A stretch of 57,896 nt of DNA from Cupriavidus taiwanensis (GTDB lineage Bacteria; Pseudomonadota; Gammaproteobacteria; Burkholderiales; Burkholderiaceae), in contig NZ_LT976854.1 in assembly GCF_900249755.1 (NCBI RefSeq), positions 378,055 to 435,950 on the forward strand. Direction: 5' to 3'. The notes below the pieces were generated by a model. The model was not told where the DNA came from and did not search any database. It was given only the letters and a program-made list of their open reading frames with translations. Positions 24,641 to 33,280 of the stretch are shown here, piece by piece (the first letter of the stretch is position 1; each line of letters starts with the position of its first letter). Both the position numbers and the translations under genes were made by a program.

Positions 24641-26113
24641 GTGCTAACCCAGAGACAAGACGCAGCGTCCCCCGGCGCACCGTTGGCCGCCACCGCAGGT
24701 ATCGTCACCACCGCCGACAGCGCCGGCCAGGGCGCCGCCACGGCCACCGCCACTTCCCGCACCGGCCCGCTCACGCGCGGCAATATCGTCGCCCGCATCG
24801 AGCGCATGCCCGGCAACGCCATGCATGTGCGCGCCCGGCTGCTGATCGGCCTGGCCACCTTCTTCGACGGCTTCGACGTGATCGCCATCGCCGCCACGCT
24901 GCCGCTGCTGATCGCGCAGTGGTCGCTCACGCCGGCGCAGGTCGGCCTGCTGATCGCCGCGCCGTCGGTCGGCCAGCTGGTCGGGGCGCTGCTGTTCCCG
25001 GGGCTGGCCGAGCGCTTCGGCCGGCTGCGCTCGATCGGCTGGAGCGCGGGCATCATCGGCCTGATGAGCCTTGCCTGCGGGCTGGCGCCGTCGTTCGAGA
25101 TCTTCCTGCTGCTGCGCATCGTGCAGGGGCTGGGCCTTGGCGGCGAGCTGCCGGTGGCCGCCACCTATATCAACGAAGTCACGCGCGCGCATGGCCGCGG
25201 GCGCTTCGTGCTGCTGTACGAAGTGGTGTTCCCGATCGGCCTGATGGTGTCCAACGGCGTCGGCGCCTGGCTGGTGCCGCACTACGGCTGGGAGGTGATG
25301 TACTTCATCGGCGGCGTGCCGCTGGTGCTGTTCTTCATCCTGCGCCGCGTGATTCCGGAATCGCCGCGCTGGCTCGCGGAAAAGGGCCGGCTGGCAGAGG
25401 CCGACGCCGCGCTGCGCGCGTTCGAGGCGCGCGCCCGCACGCCACTGCCGCCGCCGGGCGATGCCAGCGCCTACGAACGCATGGGCCACCACCCGCGCCG
25501 GCGCGTGCGCGACCTGGTCAGCAAGGCTTATCTCGGCCGCACGCTGGCGGTGTGGATGCTGTGGGCCACTTGCGGCTTTATCCAGTACGGGCTGTCGACG
25601 TGGCTGCCCACGGTCTACAAGACCGTCTACCACGCGCCGCTGCAGCTGGCGCTGAACCTCGCCGCCGCGGCGTCGGTGCTGGGCGTGGTGGGGTCGCTGG
25701 TCTGCGCCATGATTGTCGACAAGGTCGGGCGCAAGCCGGTGATCAATGTGTCGTTCCTGCTGTGCGCGCTGTCGCTGGTGCTGGCGGGGGTGTTCTACGC
25801 CTCCAGCGTCTATGTGGTCGCGACCTTCTGCGCGCTGGCCATGGGCTTCCTCGCCAGCGGCTTCATCACCGCGTACGTCTATACGCCCGAGCTGTACCCG
25901 ACCAGCGTGCGCGCCATGGGCTGCGGCCTTGGTGGCGCCTGGCTCAAGCTGGCGGCGATCTTCGCGCCGGGGCTGATCGCCAGCACCATCGGCAGCGGCG
26001 ATTTGAGCTTTGCCTTCTTTGCGCTGTCGGTGGTGCCGGCGCTGGCGGCCGTTACCGTGCATTACCTGGGCATCGAGACCAAGGGGCGGGTGTTGGAGGA
26101 GCTGGAGGTCTGA
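24641..26113 (+). CDS. MFS transporter (NiaP/SV2-like)
   Basis: A major facilitator protein of about 490 residues with 12 predicted membrane helices. Signatures are D-G-F-D-V in helix 1, the loop motif A-E-R-F-G-R after helix 2, P-E-S-P-R-W-L after helix 6, D-K-V-G-R-K-P after helix 8 and G-I-E-T-K-G-R at the end. These fit proton symporters for aromatic or organic acids, including nicotinate-type NiaP proteins. The start is uncertain: GTG 24641 keeps the conserved N-I-V-A-R-I-E-R-M-P lead, but no ribosome site is visible, and ATG 24806 would cut into that segment. It probably imports the island's substrate. Confidence 0.88.
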   Translation: MLTQRQDAASPGAPLAATAGIVTTADSAGQGAATATATSRTGPLTRGNIVARIERMPGNAMHVRARLLIGLATFFDGFDVIAIAATLPLLIAQWSLTPAQVGLLIAAPSVGQLVGALLFPGLAERFGRLRSIGWSAGIIGLMSLACGLAPSFEIFLLLRIVQGLGLGGELPVAATYINEVTRAHGRGRFVLLYEVVFPIGLMVSNGVGAWLVPHYGWEVMYFIGGVPLVLFFILRRVIPESPRWLAEKGRLAEADAALRAFEARARTPLPPPGDASAYERMGHHPRRRVRDLVSKAYLGRTLAVWMLWATCGFIQYGLSTWLPTVYKTVYHAPLQLALNLAAAASVLGVVGSLVCAMIVDKVGRKPVINVSFLLCALSLVLAGVFYASSVYVVATFCALAMGFLASGFITAYVYTPELYPTSVRAMGCGLGGAWLKLAAIFAPGLIASTIGSGDLSFAFFALSVVPALAAVTVHYLGIETKGRVLEELEV

Positions 26114-26123
26114 GCGGCCAGCG

Positions 26124-26156
26124 TGCCCGTGCGATGTTCGTGGCGGCGCACGGGCA
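26124..26156. terminator. Hairpin between convergent genes
   Basis: A 10-bp stem TGCCCGTGCG / CGCACGGGCA with a 13-base loop lies between the ends of the MFS and binding-protein genes. There is no T-run on either side, so it is only a candidate terminator. Confidence 0.45.
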
Positions 26157-26249
26157 ACGACGGTTACCCCTTCCTGGACGAGTCAGCGGCGTGCCGCCCC
26201 CGATGCCGGCGAAGCGTTGCCGGTGCCGCGTACATGGCTGGCGAGCATG

Positions 26250-27491
26250 TCAGTGCCGGAGCAGCGGGCATTTCGACTTCGATGCCGGCATGAAGGCCTG
26301 CTCGCCGGGCACCGTCGCCACCACCTTGTAGTAGTCCCAGGGGTACCTGGATTCGGACGGGGTCTTCACCTCGAACAGGTACATGTCGTGGATCATGCGG
26401 CCGTCCTCGCGGATGCGGCCGTTCTTCGCGAAGAAGTCGTTGATCGGCATCGATTTCATCTGCTTCATCACCGCCGCGGTCTCGTCGGTGCCTGCCGCCT
26501 GCACGGCCTTCAGGTAGTGCATCACCGACGAATACGCGCCGCCCTGGCTCATGTTGGGCATCTTCTTCAGCTTTTCGAAATAGCGCCGCGACCACGCGCG
26601 GGTGGCCTCGTTCATGTCCCAGTAGAAGCCCTCGGTCAGCAGGAGGCCGGACGAGGTCTTCAGCCCGATGGCATGGATGTCGTTGACGTACAGCAGCAGG
26701 CCCGCCATGCGCTGCGTGTGGTTGCGCGTGAGGCCGAACTCCGAGGCCGCCTTGATCGCGTTAATGGTGTCGCCGCCGGCGTTGGCCAGTCCGACGATCT
26801 GTGCCTTGCTGGCCTGCGCCTGCAGCAGGTACGAGGCAAAGTCGCTGGCGCCGATCGGGTGGCGCGCGGCACCCAGCACCTTGCCGCCGCTTTCGTTGAT
26901 GACCGCCGTAGCAGAGTCCTGCAGCGTATGGCCGAAGGCGTAGTCCGCGGTCAGGAAGAACCAGCTCTTGCCGCCACGCTGCACCGTGGCGCGCGCGGTG
27001 GTATTGGCGAGCGCGTAGGTGTCATAGGCGTAGTGCACCGACACCGGCGTGCACAGGTCGTTGGTAATGCGCTCGGTGCCCGGCCCCGAGAACACCACGA
27101 TGCGGTTCTTCTGCTTCGCCACCTCCAGCACCGCCAGCGCCGGCGCCGACGCGGCCACGTCGAGGATGGCGTCGACATTGCCGGTGTCGTACCATTCGCG
27201 CGCCTTGCTGGCGGCGATATCGGCCTTGTTCTGGTGATCGACCACCACCAGCTCGATCTTCTTGCCCAGCACCTTGCCGCCGAAATCGTCGATGGCCATC
27301 TGCGCCGCGGTGGCGCTGCCGCGGCCGGTGACGTCGGCATACAGGCCGCTCATGTCGAGCAGCATGCCGAGCTTGACCACGTCGTCGGAAATCGCGGTCC
27401 TTGGCTGCGCGTGCGCGGCGCCGCAGGACAGCGCCGCGGCAAGCGCGAGGGCGCCGGCGCCCCGGCGCCGGATCGAATGGCTAAGCCTCAT
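26250..27491 (-). CDS. LivK-type periplasmic binding protein, orphan
   Basis: A 413-residue type I periplasmic binding protein. A signal peptide ends at A-A-H-A-Q. The mature protein has D-V-V-K-L-G-M-L-L-D-M-S-G-L-Y-A-D and the V-F-S-G-P-G-T-E region typical of branched-chain amino acid and aromatic-acid binding proteins. No LivH, LivM, LivG or LivF partner lies in the window, so it must use a distant transporter or act in sensing. It is transcribed from near 27.5 kb toward the MFS gene and has no shared operator with the island's other units. Confidence 0.93.
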   Translation of the reverse strand: MRLSHSIRRRGAGALALAAALSCGAAHAQPRTAISDDVVKLGMLLDMSGLYADVTGRGSATAAQMAIDDFGGKVLGKKIELVVVDHQNKADIAASKAREWYDTGNVDAILDVAASAPALAVLEVAKQKNRIVVFSGPGTERITNDLCTPVSVHYAYDTYALANTTARATVQRGGKSWFFLTADYAFGHTLQDSATAVINESGGKVLGAARHPIGASDFASYLLQAQASKAQIVGLANAGGDTINAIKAASEFGLTRNHTQRMAGLLLYVNDIHAIGLKTSSGLLLTEGFYWDMNEATRAWSRRYFEKLKKMPNMSQGGAYSSVMHYLKAVQAAGTDETAAVMKQMKSMPINDFFAKNGRIREDGRMIHDMYLFEVKTPSESRYPWDYYKVVATVPGEQAFMPASKSKCPLLRH

Positions 27492-27744
27492 GGTGTCTCC
27501 TCCGGGTTGATTTTTGTTTCTGGCCCCGGCCATGGCGTGGCGATCAGCTTCGCCAGCGGGCTTGCGCGGGTCCGGTAGCAGACGTTATAGGCGATATGGA
27601 CGTTGCCGTCATGCCGGGCGTGGAGAAGTCTTGCGGCATGTCACAAGCGCCGGCGGGTAGCCGGGGCCAGCCGCGCAAGCAGGACCCGCCGGGTCCCTGG
27701 TCCTTGTCGTCGGGGCGAAGCGGGTCGGCGCGGTCTGGTTTTCT

Positions 27745-28272
27745 TTATGCCTGGGCGCGCAACAGCTTGCGCAGCCCCTGGTACACGGCTTCGCGCTCCT
27801 GCGGCGACAGCTGCCGGATCACCTCGGCCTGTCCGCGCCGCGCCAGCGGCATCACCTGGTCGTGCAGCGCAATGCCGGCTTCGGTGATGGCGCACAGCAG
27901 CTTCTTGCGCGGCGTATTGCCGGCGGAGGTCAGCTGCACCAGTCCGCGGTCCTCCAGCAGCCGCAGCGTGCGGCTGACCAGCGCCTTGTCGGAAGTCGAC
28001 TGCGTTACCAGCTCGGCAAACGGCAACGCGCGCGCGTGCGCCAGCAGCGCCAGGATGCGCCATTCGGGCACGGTCAGGCCGAACTGTTCCGCATAGGGCT
28101 TGGTGACGGTGCTGCGCAGCGCCGTCACCAACTGGCTCAGCATCGTGGTCAGGAAGTTGTCGACGGTCAGGCCGCTGCCGTCCTCGTCGAGGTCGGTCCA
28201 GGGGCTGGGGTCGTTGGCGGGGGCAGTGGCGGGCGCGGGCTTGCTGTTGACGGGCGCGGCATCACGGGACAT
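27745..28272 (-). CDS. MarR-family regulator
   Basis: A 175-residue MarR regulator with the winged HTH in the centre (L-T-V-P-E-W-R-I-L-A-L-L, L-V-T-Q-S-T-S-D-K-A-L-V-S-R-T-L, wing with N-T-P-R-K-K-L-L) and dimer helices at both ends. An AGAGGAA precedes the ATG. It is divergent from the Bug receptor 2/molybdenum hydroxylase operon across a 321-bp region rich in dyads, so it probably acts on that operon, on itself, or both. MarR proteins of this kind often sense aromatic acids or their CoA esters. Confidence 0.93.
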   Translation of the reverse strand: MSRDAAPVNSKPAPATAPANDPSPWTDLDEDGSGLTVDNFLTTMLSQLVTALRSTVTKPYAEQFGLTVPEWRILALLAHARALPFAELVTQSTSDKALVSRTLRLLEDRGLVQLTSAGNTPRKKLLCAITEAGIALHDQVMPLARRGQAEVIRQLSPQEREAVYQGLRKLLRAQA

Positions 28273-28426
28273 GCGTTCCTCTTGGTCTGGTCTGCCGGCC
28301 AGGATGCGTGGCCGGGGGGCGGGCAAATTGTCTCACAGGCGCTTGCCATTGCCGCCACCGTGCCTCGGTCCGGTTAAGCGCGGATTCATCCATACAAAAC
28401 AATTCTCGTCAATCCGTGTTTGTCGT

Positions 28427-28444
28427 AAGTTGAGTTGTCAACTT
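28427..28444. promoter_or_regulatory. Candidate MarR operator
   Basis: Perfect 7-bp arms AAGTTGA / TCAACTT with a 4-base centre. The length and symmetry suit a MarR dimer, and the MarR gene starts 155 bp away on the other strand. Assignment to that regulator is inferred. Confidence 0.5.
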
Positions 28445-28464
28445 TCGCAACCTACGATGGTTGT

Positions 28465-28499
28465 GTTCCTTTTGTGAACTTGCGTTTCACCAATAAAAC
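28465..28499 (+). promoter_or_regulatory. Composite operator P4 (Bug-2/Mo-hydroxylase operon)
   Basis: GTTCCTTTTGTGAAC, then TTGC, then GTTTCACCAATAAAAC. The geometry is identical to P2 and P3 and the 16-mer differs from P3 at only three positions. It ends 94 bp before the receptor start. Confidence 0.8.
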
Positions 28500-28593
28500 A
28501 ACCATAGAGAGTTGTAACCCAAGACAACCCTGTTTTCGCGATGTGCACAACCGCCACTCCAGCGTCGCGAATGCGCCCCCACAGGAGCTGTAG

Positions 28594-29592
28594 ATGAGAC
28601 AACAACGTCCCCGACGCGCCGCTGCCGGCGCTGCCGCCGCCCTGGCGGCGTTCGCACTGGTCGCCGGCGGCAGCGCGCTGGCCGCCCCCGCGTATCCGGC
28701 CAAGACCGTGACCATGGTGGTGGCCTACCCGCCAGGCGGCGATACCGACGCCATGGCCCGCCTCTATGCCGACAAGCTGTCGGCGCGCCTGAAGCAGCCG
28801 GTGATTGTCGAGAACCGTCCCGGCGCCGGTGGCGTGGTCGGCGCGGCCTTTGTCGGCCGTGCGCCGGCGGACGGCTACACGCTGCTGTACACGCCGAACC
28901 CGTTCACGCTGGCGCCGATGGTGCTGAAGCTGGCGCCGTCGGCCAGCTATGACCCGCTGCACGGCTTTACTCCGGTGATCCAGACCGCGGTGCAGGCGGT
29001 GCTGCTGGTCGCCAACCCGCAGGCGGGCGTGAAGACCGTGGGCGAGATGGTGGCCGCGGCCAGGGGCGGCAAGACGCTGACCTACGGTAGCCCGGGCGCT
29101 GGCTCGCCGATGCATATCGCCGGCGAGATGCTGAACCGCGCCGCCGGCGTGAAGATCCAGCATGTGCCGTACAAGGGCGTGGCCCCTGCGGTCAACGATG
29201 TGGTGGCGGGGCACGTGCAGTTTGCCTACGTCACGCTGGGCCCGGTGGCGCAGTACATCAACACCGGCCGGTTGATCCCGCTGGCGATCACGGACGCAAA
29301 GCGCTCGCCGCTGCTGCCCAACGTGCCGACGCTGGCCGAGCTGGGCTACAAGGACGTGGTGGTCGGCGCATGGCACGGCGTGATGGCGCCGAAAGGCACG
29401 CCGCCCGAGGTGGTCAAGACGCTGAACCAGCAGCTCAACGAGGTGCTGCGCCTGCCCGAAGTGGCCGAGAAGATGGCGACCTTCGGCGCGACCCCGGTGG
29501 GCGGCGCGCCGGCCGCGCTGGAAAAGGTCAACGCGTCCGACTACGAGCGCCTGGGCAAGGTGATCCGCGACCTGGCGATCACCGCGGAATGA
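28594..29592 (+). CDS. Bug/TctC-type periplasmic solute receptor 2
   Basis: A 332-residue receptor with a signal peptide ending at S-A-L-A-A, the opening Y-P-A-K-T-V-T-M-V-V-A-Y-P-P-G-G-D-T-D, and pocket segments G-S-P-M-H and V-P-Y-K-G-V-A-P-A. It has the same length as receptor 1 and resembles it throughout, so the two probably bind similar ligands. An AGGAG is placed 7 bases before the ATG. It leads the operon of the molybdenum hydroxylase, 49 bp ahead of the large subunit, and is controlled from operator P4. Confidence 0.94.
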   Translation: MRQQRPRRAAAGAAAALAAFALVAGGSALAAPAYPAKTVTMVVAYPPGGDTDAMARLYADKLSARLKQPVIVENRPGAGGVVGAAFVGRAPADGYTLLYTPNPFTLAPMVLKLAPSASYDPLHGFTPVIQTAVQAVLLVANPQAGVKTVGEMVAAARGGKTLTYGSPGAGSPMHIAGEMLNRAAGVKIQHVPYKGVAPAVNDVVAGHVQFAYVTLGPVAQYINTGRLIPLAITDAKRSPLLPNVPTLAELGYKDVVVGAWHGVMAPKGTPPEVVKTLNQQLNEVLRLPEVAEKMATFGATPVGGAPAALEKVNASDYERLGKVIRDLAITAE

Positions 29593-29641
29593 CGCAGGGC
29601 AGCGCATCGCATTCATGCAAACAGACAAGCAGGAGGCCGGC

Positions 29642-31933
29642 ATGAGCAAGGCCATCGTGGGAAGCTCCACGCCGCAGGTGACCGCGCGGGAAAAGGTCAT
29701 GGGCCGCGCGCAGTATGCCGGCGACATCAAGCTGCCCGGCATGCTGCACGCCAGGGTGCTGCGCAGCCCGCACCCGCACGCGCGCATCGTGCGCATCGAC
29801 ACTACGGCCGCCAGGGCGCTGCCCGGCGTGAAGCTGGTGGTGACCGGGCACGACGTGCCCGCCCGCCACTGGGGCCCGCACCGCAAGGAGCAGCGCATCC
29901 TGGCCTGCGGCGTGGTACGCCACGTGGGCGAGGAAGTGGCCGCGGTGGTGGCGCTCAGCGAGGACATCGCGCGCGATGCGCTGGACCTGATCCGCGTCGA
30001 GTACGAGGTGCTGCCCGCGCTGCTGACGCCGGCCGCGGCGCTGGCCGCGGGCGCGCCAGAGATCCACGCCGGCACGCGCAATATCGGCCATGAAATGCGC
30101 ATCGAGCGCGGCGACGTCGATGCCGCCTTCGCGGCCTGCGCCGCGGTGTACGAAGCCACTTACGACATGCCTTCGCAGTACCCGGGCTACCTCGAGCCGA
30201 TGGCCTCGGTCGCGGCGCAGGACGGCAACGGGCGGCTCACGCTGTGGGCGTCAACGCAGTCTGTGTTCCTGGCGCGCGCGCGGCTGGCCGAGGCGCTGGA
30301 CCGGCCGGTCTCGACCATCCGCGTGGTGCAGGCCACCACCGGCGGCGGCTTCGGCGCCAAGATCGTCGAGGAGAACAACAGCCTGATCTGCGCCTTCCTG
30401 GCAAGCCGGCTGGAACGCCCGGTGCGGCTGGTCAACAACCGGCTGGAGGATTTCCAGGGCGCGCGCGCCAGCGTGCCGATGCAGGTCTGGCTGCGCCTGG
30501 GCCTGTCCGCCGACGGCGTGATCCTGGCCAAGGACGTGCGCATCACGGCCGAGTGCGGCGCGTACTCCGGTCTTGCCGGCGATGTGATGCACGTCACCGC
30601 CATGCGCAGCGACAACATGCATCGCGTGCAAAACGTGCGCACGCACGCGGTGATGGCCTATACCAACAACCCGCCGCGCGGCGCGTTCCGCGGCTTTGGC
30701 GGGCAGCAGATGCAGTTTCCGCTGAACTGCCACCTGACGGTGCTGGCCGGCATGCTCGGCATCGACCCGGTCGAAGTGCACAAGCGCAATGCCATCGGCG
30801 CCGGCGAGACCAGCGTGCACGGCTGGAAGATCAGCAGCACCGGCATGGCCGAATGCCTGGACATGACGCGCCGGGCCATCGGCTGGGACGAAAAACGCGC
30901 GGCGCCGCGCGGCACCGGCACGCGCCGGCGCGGCGTCGGCATTGCCGCGGCGATGCATGTCAGCGGCAACCGCACGCTGGGCAACTGGGACGGCTCCACC
31001 ATCCTGCTCAAGATGAACGAGGACGGCCGCGTGATGCTGCAGACCAGCGAGTGCGACATGGGGCAGGGCGCCAACACCATGCTCAGCCAGATCTGCGCGC
31101 AGGAGCTGGGCATTCCGTTGTCGCACGTCACCGTGATGGCGCCGGATACCGATACCGCGCCGTTCTGCCTGGGCTCGCTGGCGTCGCGCGTGACCATTAT
31201 CTCGGGCAACGCGGTGCTGCGCGCGGCGCGCGAGGCGCGGCAGAAAGTGCTGGCGCTGGCGGCGGAAAAGCTCGGCGTCGACGCGCAGCAGCTGGTGATC
31301 GCCGATGGCCGCGTCGCCGTGCCGGGCCAGCCGGACAAGTCGGCCACGCTGGCCGAGATCGCGCGCCTGCATATCTTCCGCCACGGCGGCGAGGGCATCC
31401 ACGTGCGCGCCAGCTACGACGCGCCCACGGTGATGCACGATGCCGACTACTACGGCAACGTCGCGCCCGCGCATTCGTTCGCGGCGCAGGCGGTGGAAGT
31501 GGAGGTCGACACCTGCACCGGCCAGGTCACCGTGATCGACAGCTTTGTCGCCGATGACTGCGGCAAGGCCATCAACCCGCTCGCGGTGCATGGCCAGACC
31601 CACGGCGCCACCGTGCAGGCGATCGGCTGGACCCTGTACGAGCAACTGCACTACGAGGACGGCCGCCTGATGAACGGCAATTTCGCCGACTACACCATGC
31701 CCACCGCCGACGCCGTGCCGATGCTGCGCACCGACGTGGTGGAATCGAATGACCCCAACGGCCCCTACGGCGCCAAGGGCGCCAGCGAGACCGCGATCCT
31801 GCCGGGCGCGGCGGCGATCGCCAATGCCGTGTTCGACGCCGTCGGCGTGCGCATCCAGTCGCTGCCGATCACGCCGGAGAAGGTGCTCGCGGGCCTGCGC
31901 GCGCTCAACGAAAAGGAGGCCGCCCGTGCGTGA
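29642..31933 (+). CDS. Xanthine dehydrogenase-family Mo-binding subunit
   Basis: A 763-residue molybdopterin subunit of a molybdenum hydroxylase, which adds oxygen from water to a ring carbon or aldehyde. Motifs are G-G-G-F-G-A-K at 234-240, the active-site loop G-A-F-R-G-F-G-G-Q at 347-355 and the catalytic Glu716 in G-A-K-G-A-S-E-T-A. The loop resembles xanthine dehydrogenase and 4-hydroxybenzoyl-CoA reductase, not the Cys-containing loop of form I CO dehydrogenase. The ATG at 29642 follows AGGAGG by 5 bases. Gene order large-FAD-FeS-CoxG fits a complete three-subunit enzyme, probably for an N-heteroaromatic or aldehyde substrate. Confidence 0.95.
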   Translation: MSKAIVGSSTPQVTAREKVMGRAQYAGDIKLPGMLHARVLRSPHPHARIVRIDTTAARALPGVKLVVTGHDVPARHWGPHRKEQRILACGVVRHVGEEVAAVVALSEDIARDALDLIRVEYEVLPALLTPAAALAAGAPEIHAGTRNIGHEMRIERGDVDAAFAACAAVYEATYDMPSQYPGYLEPMASVAAQDGNGRLTLWASTQSVFLARARLAEALDRPVSTIRVVQATTGGGFGAKIVEENNSLICAFLASRLERPVRLVNNRLEDFQGARASVPMQVWLRLGLSADGVILAKDVRITAECGAYSGLAGDVMHVTAMRSDNMHRVQNVRTHAVMAYTNNPPRGAFRGFGGQQMQFPLNCHLTVLAGMLGIDPVEVHKRNAIGAGETSVHGWKISSTGMAECLDMTRRAIGWDEKRAAPRGTGTRRRGVGIAAAMHVSGNRTLGNWDGSTILLKMNEDGRVMLQTSECDMGQGANTMLSQICAQELGIPLSHVTVMAPDTDTAPFCLGSLASRVTIISGNAVLRAAREARQKVLALAAEKLGVDAQQLVIADGRVAVPGQPDKSATLAEIARLHIFRHGGEGIHVRASYDAPTVMHDADYYGNVAPAHSFAAQAVEVEVDTCTGQVTVIDSFVADDCGKAINPLAVHGQTHGATVQAIGWTLYEQLHYEDGRLMNGNFADYTMPTADAVPMLRTDVVESNDPNGPYGAKGASETAILPGAAAIANAVFDAVGVRIQSLPITPEKVLAGLRALNEKEAARA

Positions 31934-32792
31934 CTTTGCCTTGCTGGAGCCGGCCACCGTGGCCGAGGCCAGCCACATGCTGGCCGACCTGGGCGACAGC
32001 TGCCGCGTCTTTGCCGGCGGCACCGCGCTGATGCTGGGCATGCGCCAGCGCATGCTGGCGCCGGCCCACCTGGTCTCGCTGGGCCGGCTCGACGCGCTGC
32101 GCGGCATCAGCTTCGATGCGCGCGACGGCCTGCGCATCGGCGCGCTGACCTTGCATGCCGAGCTCGCGCGCTCGCCGCTGGTGCGGGCGCACTACCCGAT
32201 GCTGGCCAGCATGGCCGCGCGCGTCGCCAATCCGCAAGTGCGCAACCAGGGCACCCTCGGCGGCAACCTCTGCTATGCCGACCCGGCCACCGATCCGCCC
32301 GGCTGCCTGATGGCGTTGGGCGCTCAGGTAGTGGTCAGCGGCCGCGGCGGCGAGCGCGTGATTGATATCGAGGACTTCCTGGTCGACTACTACGTCACTG
32401 CACTGGCGCCGGATGAAATCGTCACGCAGATCCGCGTGCCCGCGCCGGGGGCCGGGGCCGATGGCCACTACGCGCGCTTCCTGCGCACCGCGGCGGAACA
32501 CCGGCCGCTGGCCAGCGTTGCGCTGGCGGTGCGGCGCGAGGGCGCGTTCTGCATCGAGGCCCGCCTGGCGGTGGGCGCGTCCACGCCGGTGCCATGCCGG
32601 CTGCGGCGTGCCGAGGCGCTGCTGGCGGGCCAGGCGGTGACGCCGGAACTGGCCGCGCAGGCCGCGGCCATCGTCGCCGCGGACATCAATGCGGTGTCGG
32701 ACGCGCGCGGGTCCGAGGCCTACCGCCGCGAGATGGTGCGCGTGGTCGCGCGCCGCACCATTGCCGCATTGTTCGGCGTGGCATCGGAGTAA
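31926..32792 (+). CDS. Mo-hydroxylase FAD-binding subunit
   Basis: A 288-residue CoxM-like medium subunit. FAD-contact motifs are F-A-G-G-T-A-L-M near 29 and T-L-G-G-N-L-C-Y-A-D-P-A-T-D-P-P near 110. It passes electrons from the iron-sulfur subunit to the final acceptor. The start is GTG at 31926, overlapping the large-subunit gene by 8 bp with AGGAGG ahead of it. Confidence 0.95.
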   Translation: MRDFALLEPATVAEASHMLADLGDSCRVFAGGTALMLGMRQRMLAPAHLVSLGRLDALRGISFDARDGLRIGALTLHAELARSPLVRAHYPMLASMAARVANPQVRNQGTLGGNLCYADPATDPPGCLMALGAQVVVSGRGGERVIDIEDFLVDYYVTALAPDEIVTQIRVPAPGAGADGHYARFLRTAAEHRPLASVALAVRREGAFCIEARLAVGASTPVPCRLRRAEALLAGQAVTPELAAQAAAIVAADINAVSDARGSEAYRREMVRVVARRTIAALFGVASE

Positions 32793-32803
32793 GGAGCCTA
32801 CCC

Positions 32804-33280
32804 ATGAACCAAGTCAGCATCGAACTCACCGTCAACGGTGAAGAACACCAGGTGCAGGTGCCGGCGCGGCGCCTGCTTTCCGACCTGCTGCGCGACGACC
32901 TGAACCTGACCGGCACCAAGCGCGGCTGCGAGACTGGCATCTGCGGCGCCTGCTCCGTGCTGGTCGACGGCGAGGTGGTCAAGTCGTGCCTGATGCTTGC
33001 CGTGCAGGCGCGCGGGCGCCACGTGATGACTGTCGAGGGGCTGGCCGCCGATGGCCAGCTGCATCCGCTGCAGCAGAGTTTCATGGACCACGGCGGACTG
33101 CAGTGCGGCTATTGCACCCCCGGCTTCCTGATGGCCGCGTGCGCGCTGCTTGCCCACAATCCCAACCCGACCGAGGAAGAAGTCCGCCATGGCCTGAACG
33201 GCAACCTGTGCCGCTGCACCGGCTATGTCGGCATCGTCGAATCGGTCCTGTCCGCCGCGGAGAAAATGCGTGGAAATTGA
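32804..33280 (+). CDS. Mo-hydroxylase [2Fe-2S] subunit
   Basis: A 158-residue CoxS-like small subunit with two clusters. The plant-type cluster is at G-C-E-T-G-I-C-G-A-C-S-V-L with a fourth Cys in V-V-K-S-C-L, and the second is in the helical half at Q-C-G-Y-C-T-P-G-F and C-R-C-T-G-Y. All eight ligands are present. AAGGAG is 8 bases before the ATG. It completes the L-M-S enzyme. Confidence 0.96.
   Translation: MNQVSIELTVNGEEHQVQVPARRLLSDLLRDDLNLTGTKRGCETGICGACSVLVDGEVVKSCLMLAVQARGRHVMTVEGLAADGQLHPLQQSFMDHGGLQCGYCTPGFLMAACALLAHNPNPTEEEVRHGLNGNLCRCTGYVGIVESVLSAAEKMRGN

Larger units (their letters stand above)
28273..28593. other. Divergent regulatory region, MarR and Bug-2 operon
   Basis: A 321-bp AT-enriched non-coding region. 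It holds an 18-bp dyad AAGTTGA-N4-TCAACTT (28427-28444), CAACC-N6-GGTTG (28448-28463), composite operator P4 (28465-28499) and ACAAC-N8-GTTGT (28498-28515). At least eight CAAC/GTTG half-sites fall between 28429 and 28530. This looks like a complex promoter with two regulators. Confidence 0.7.
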
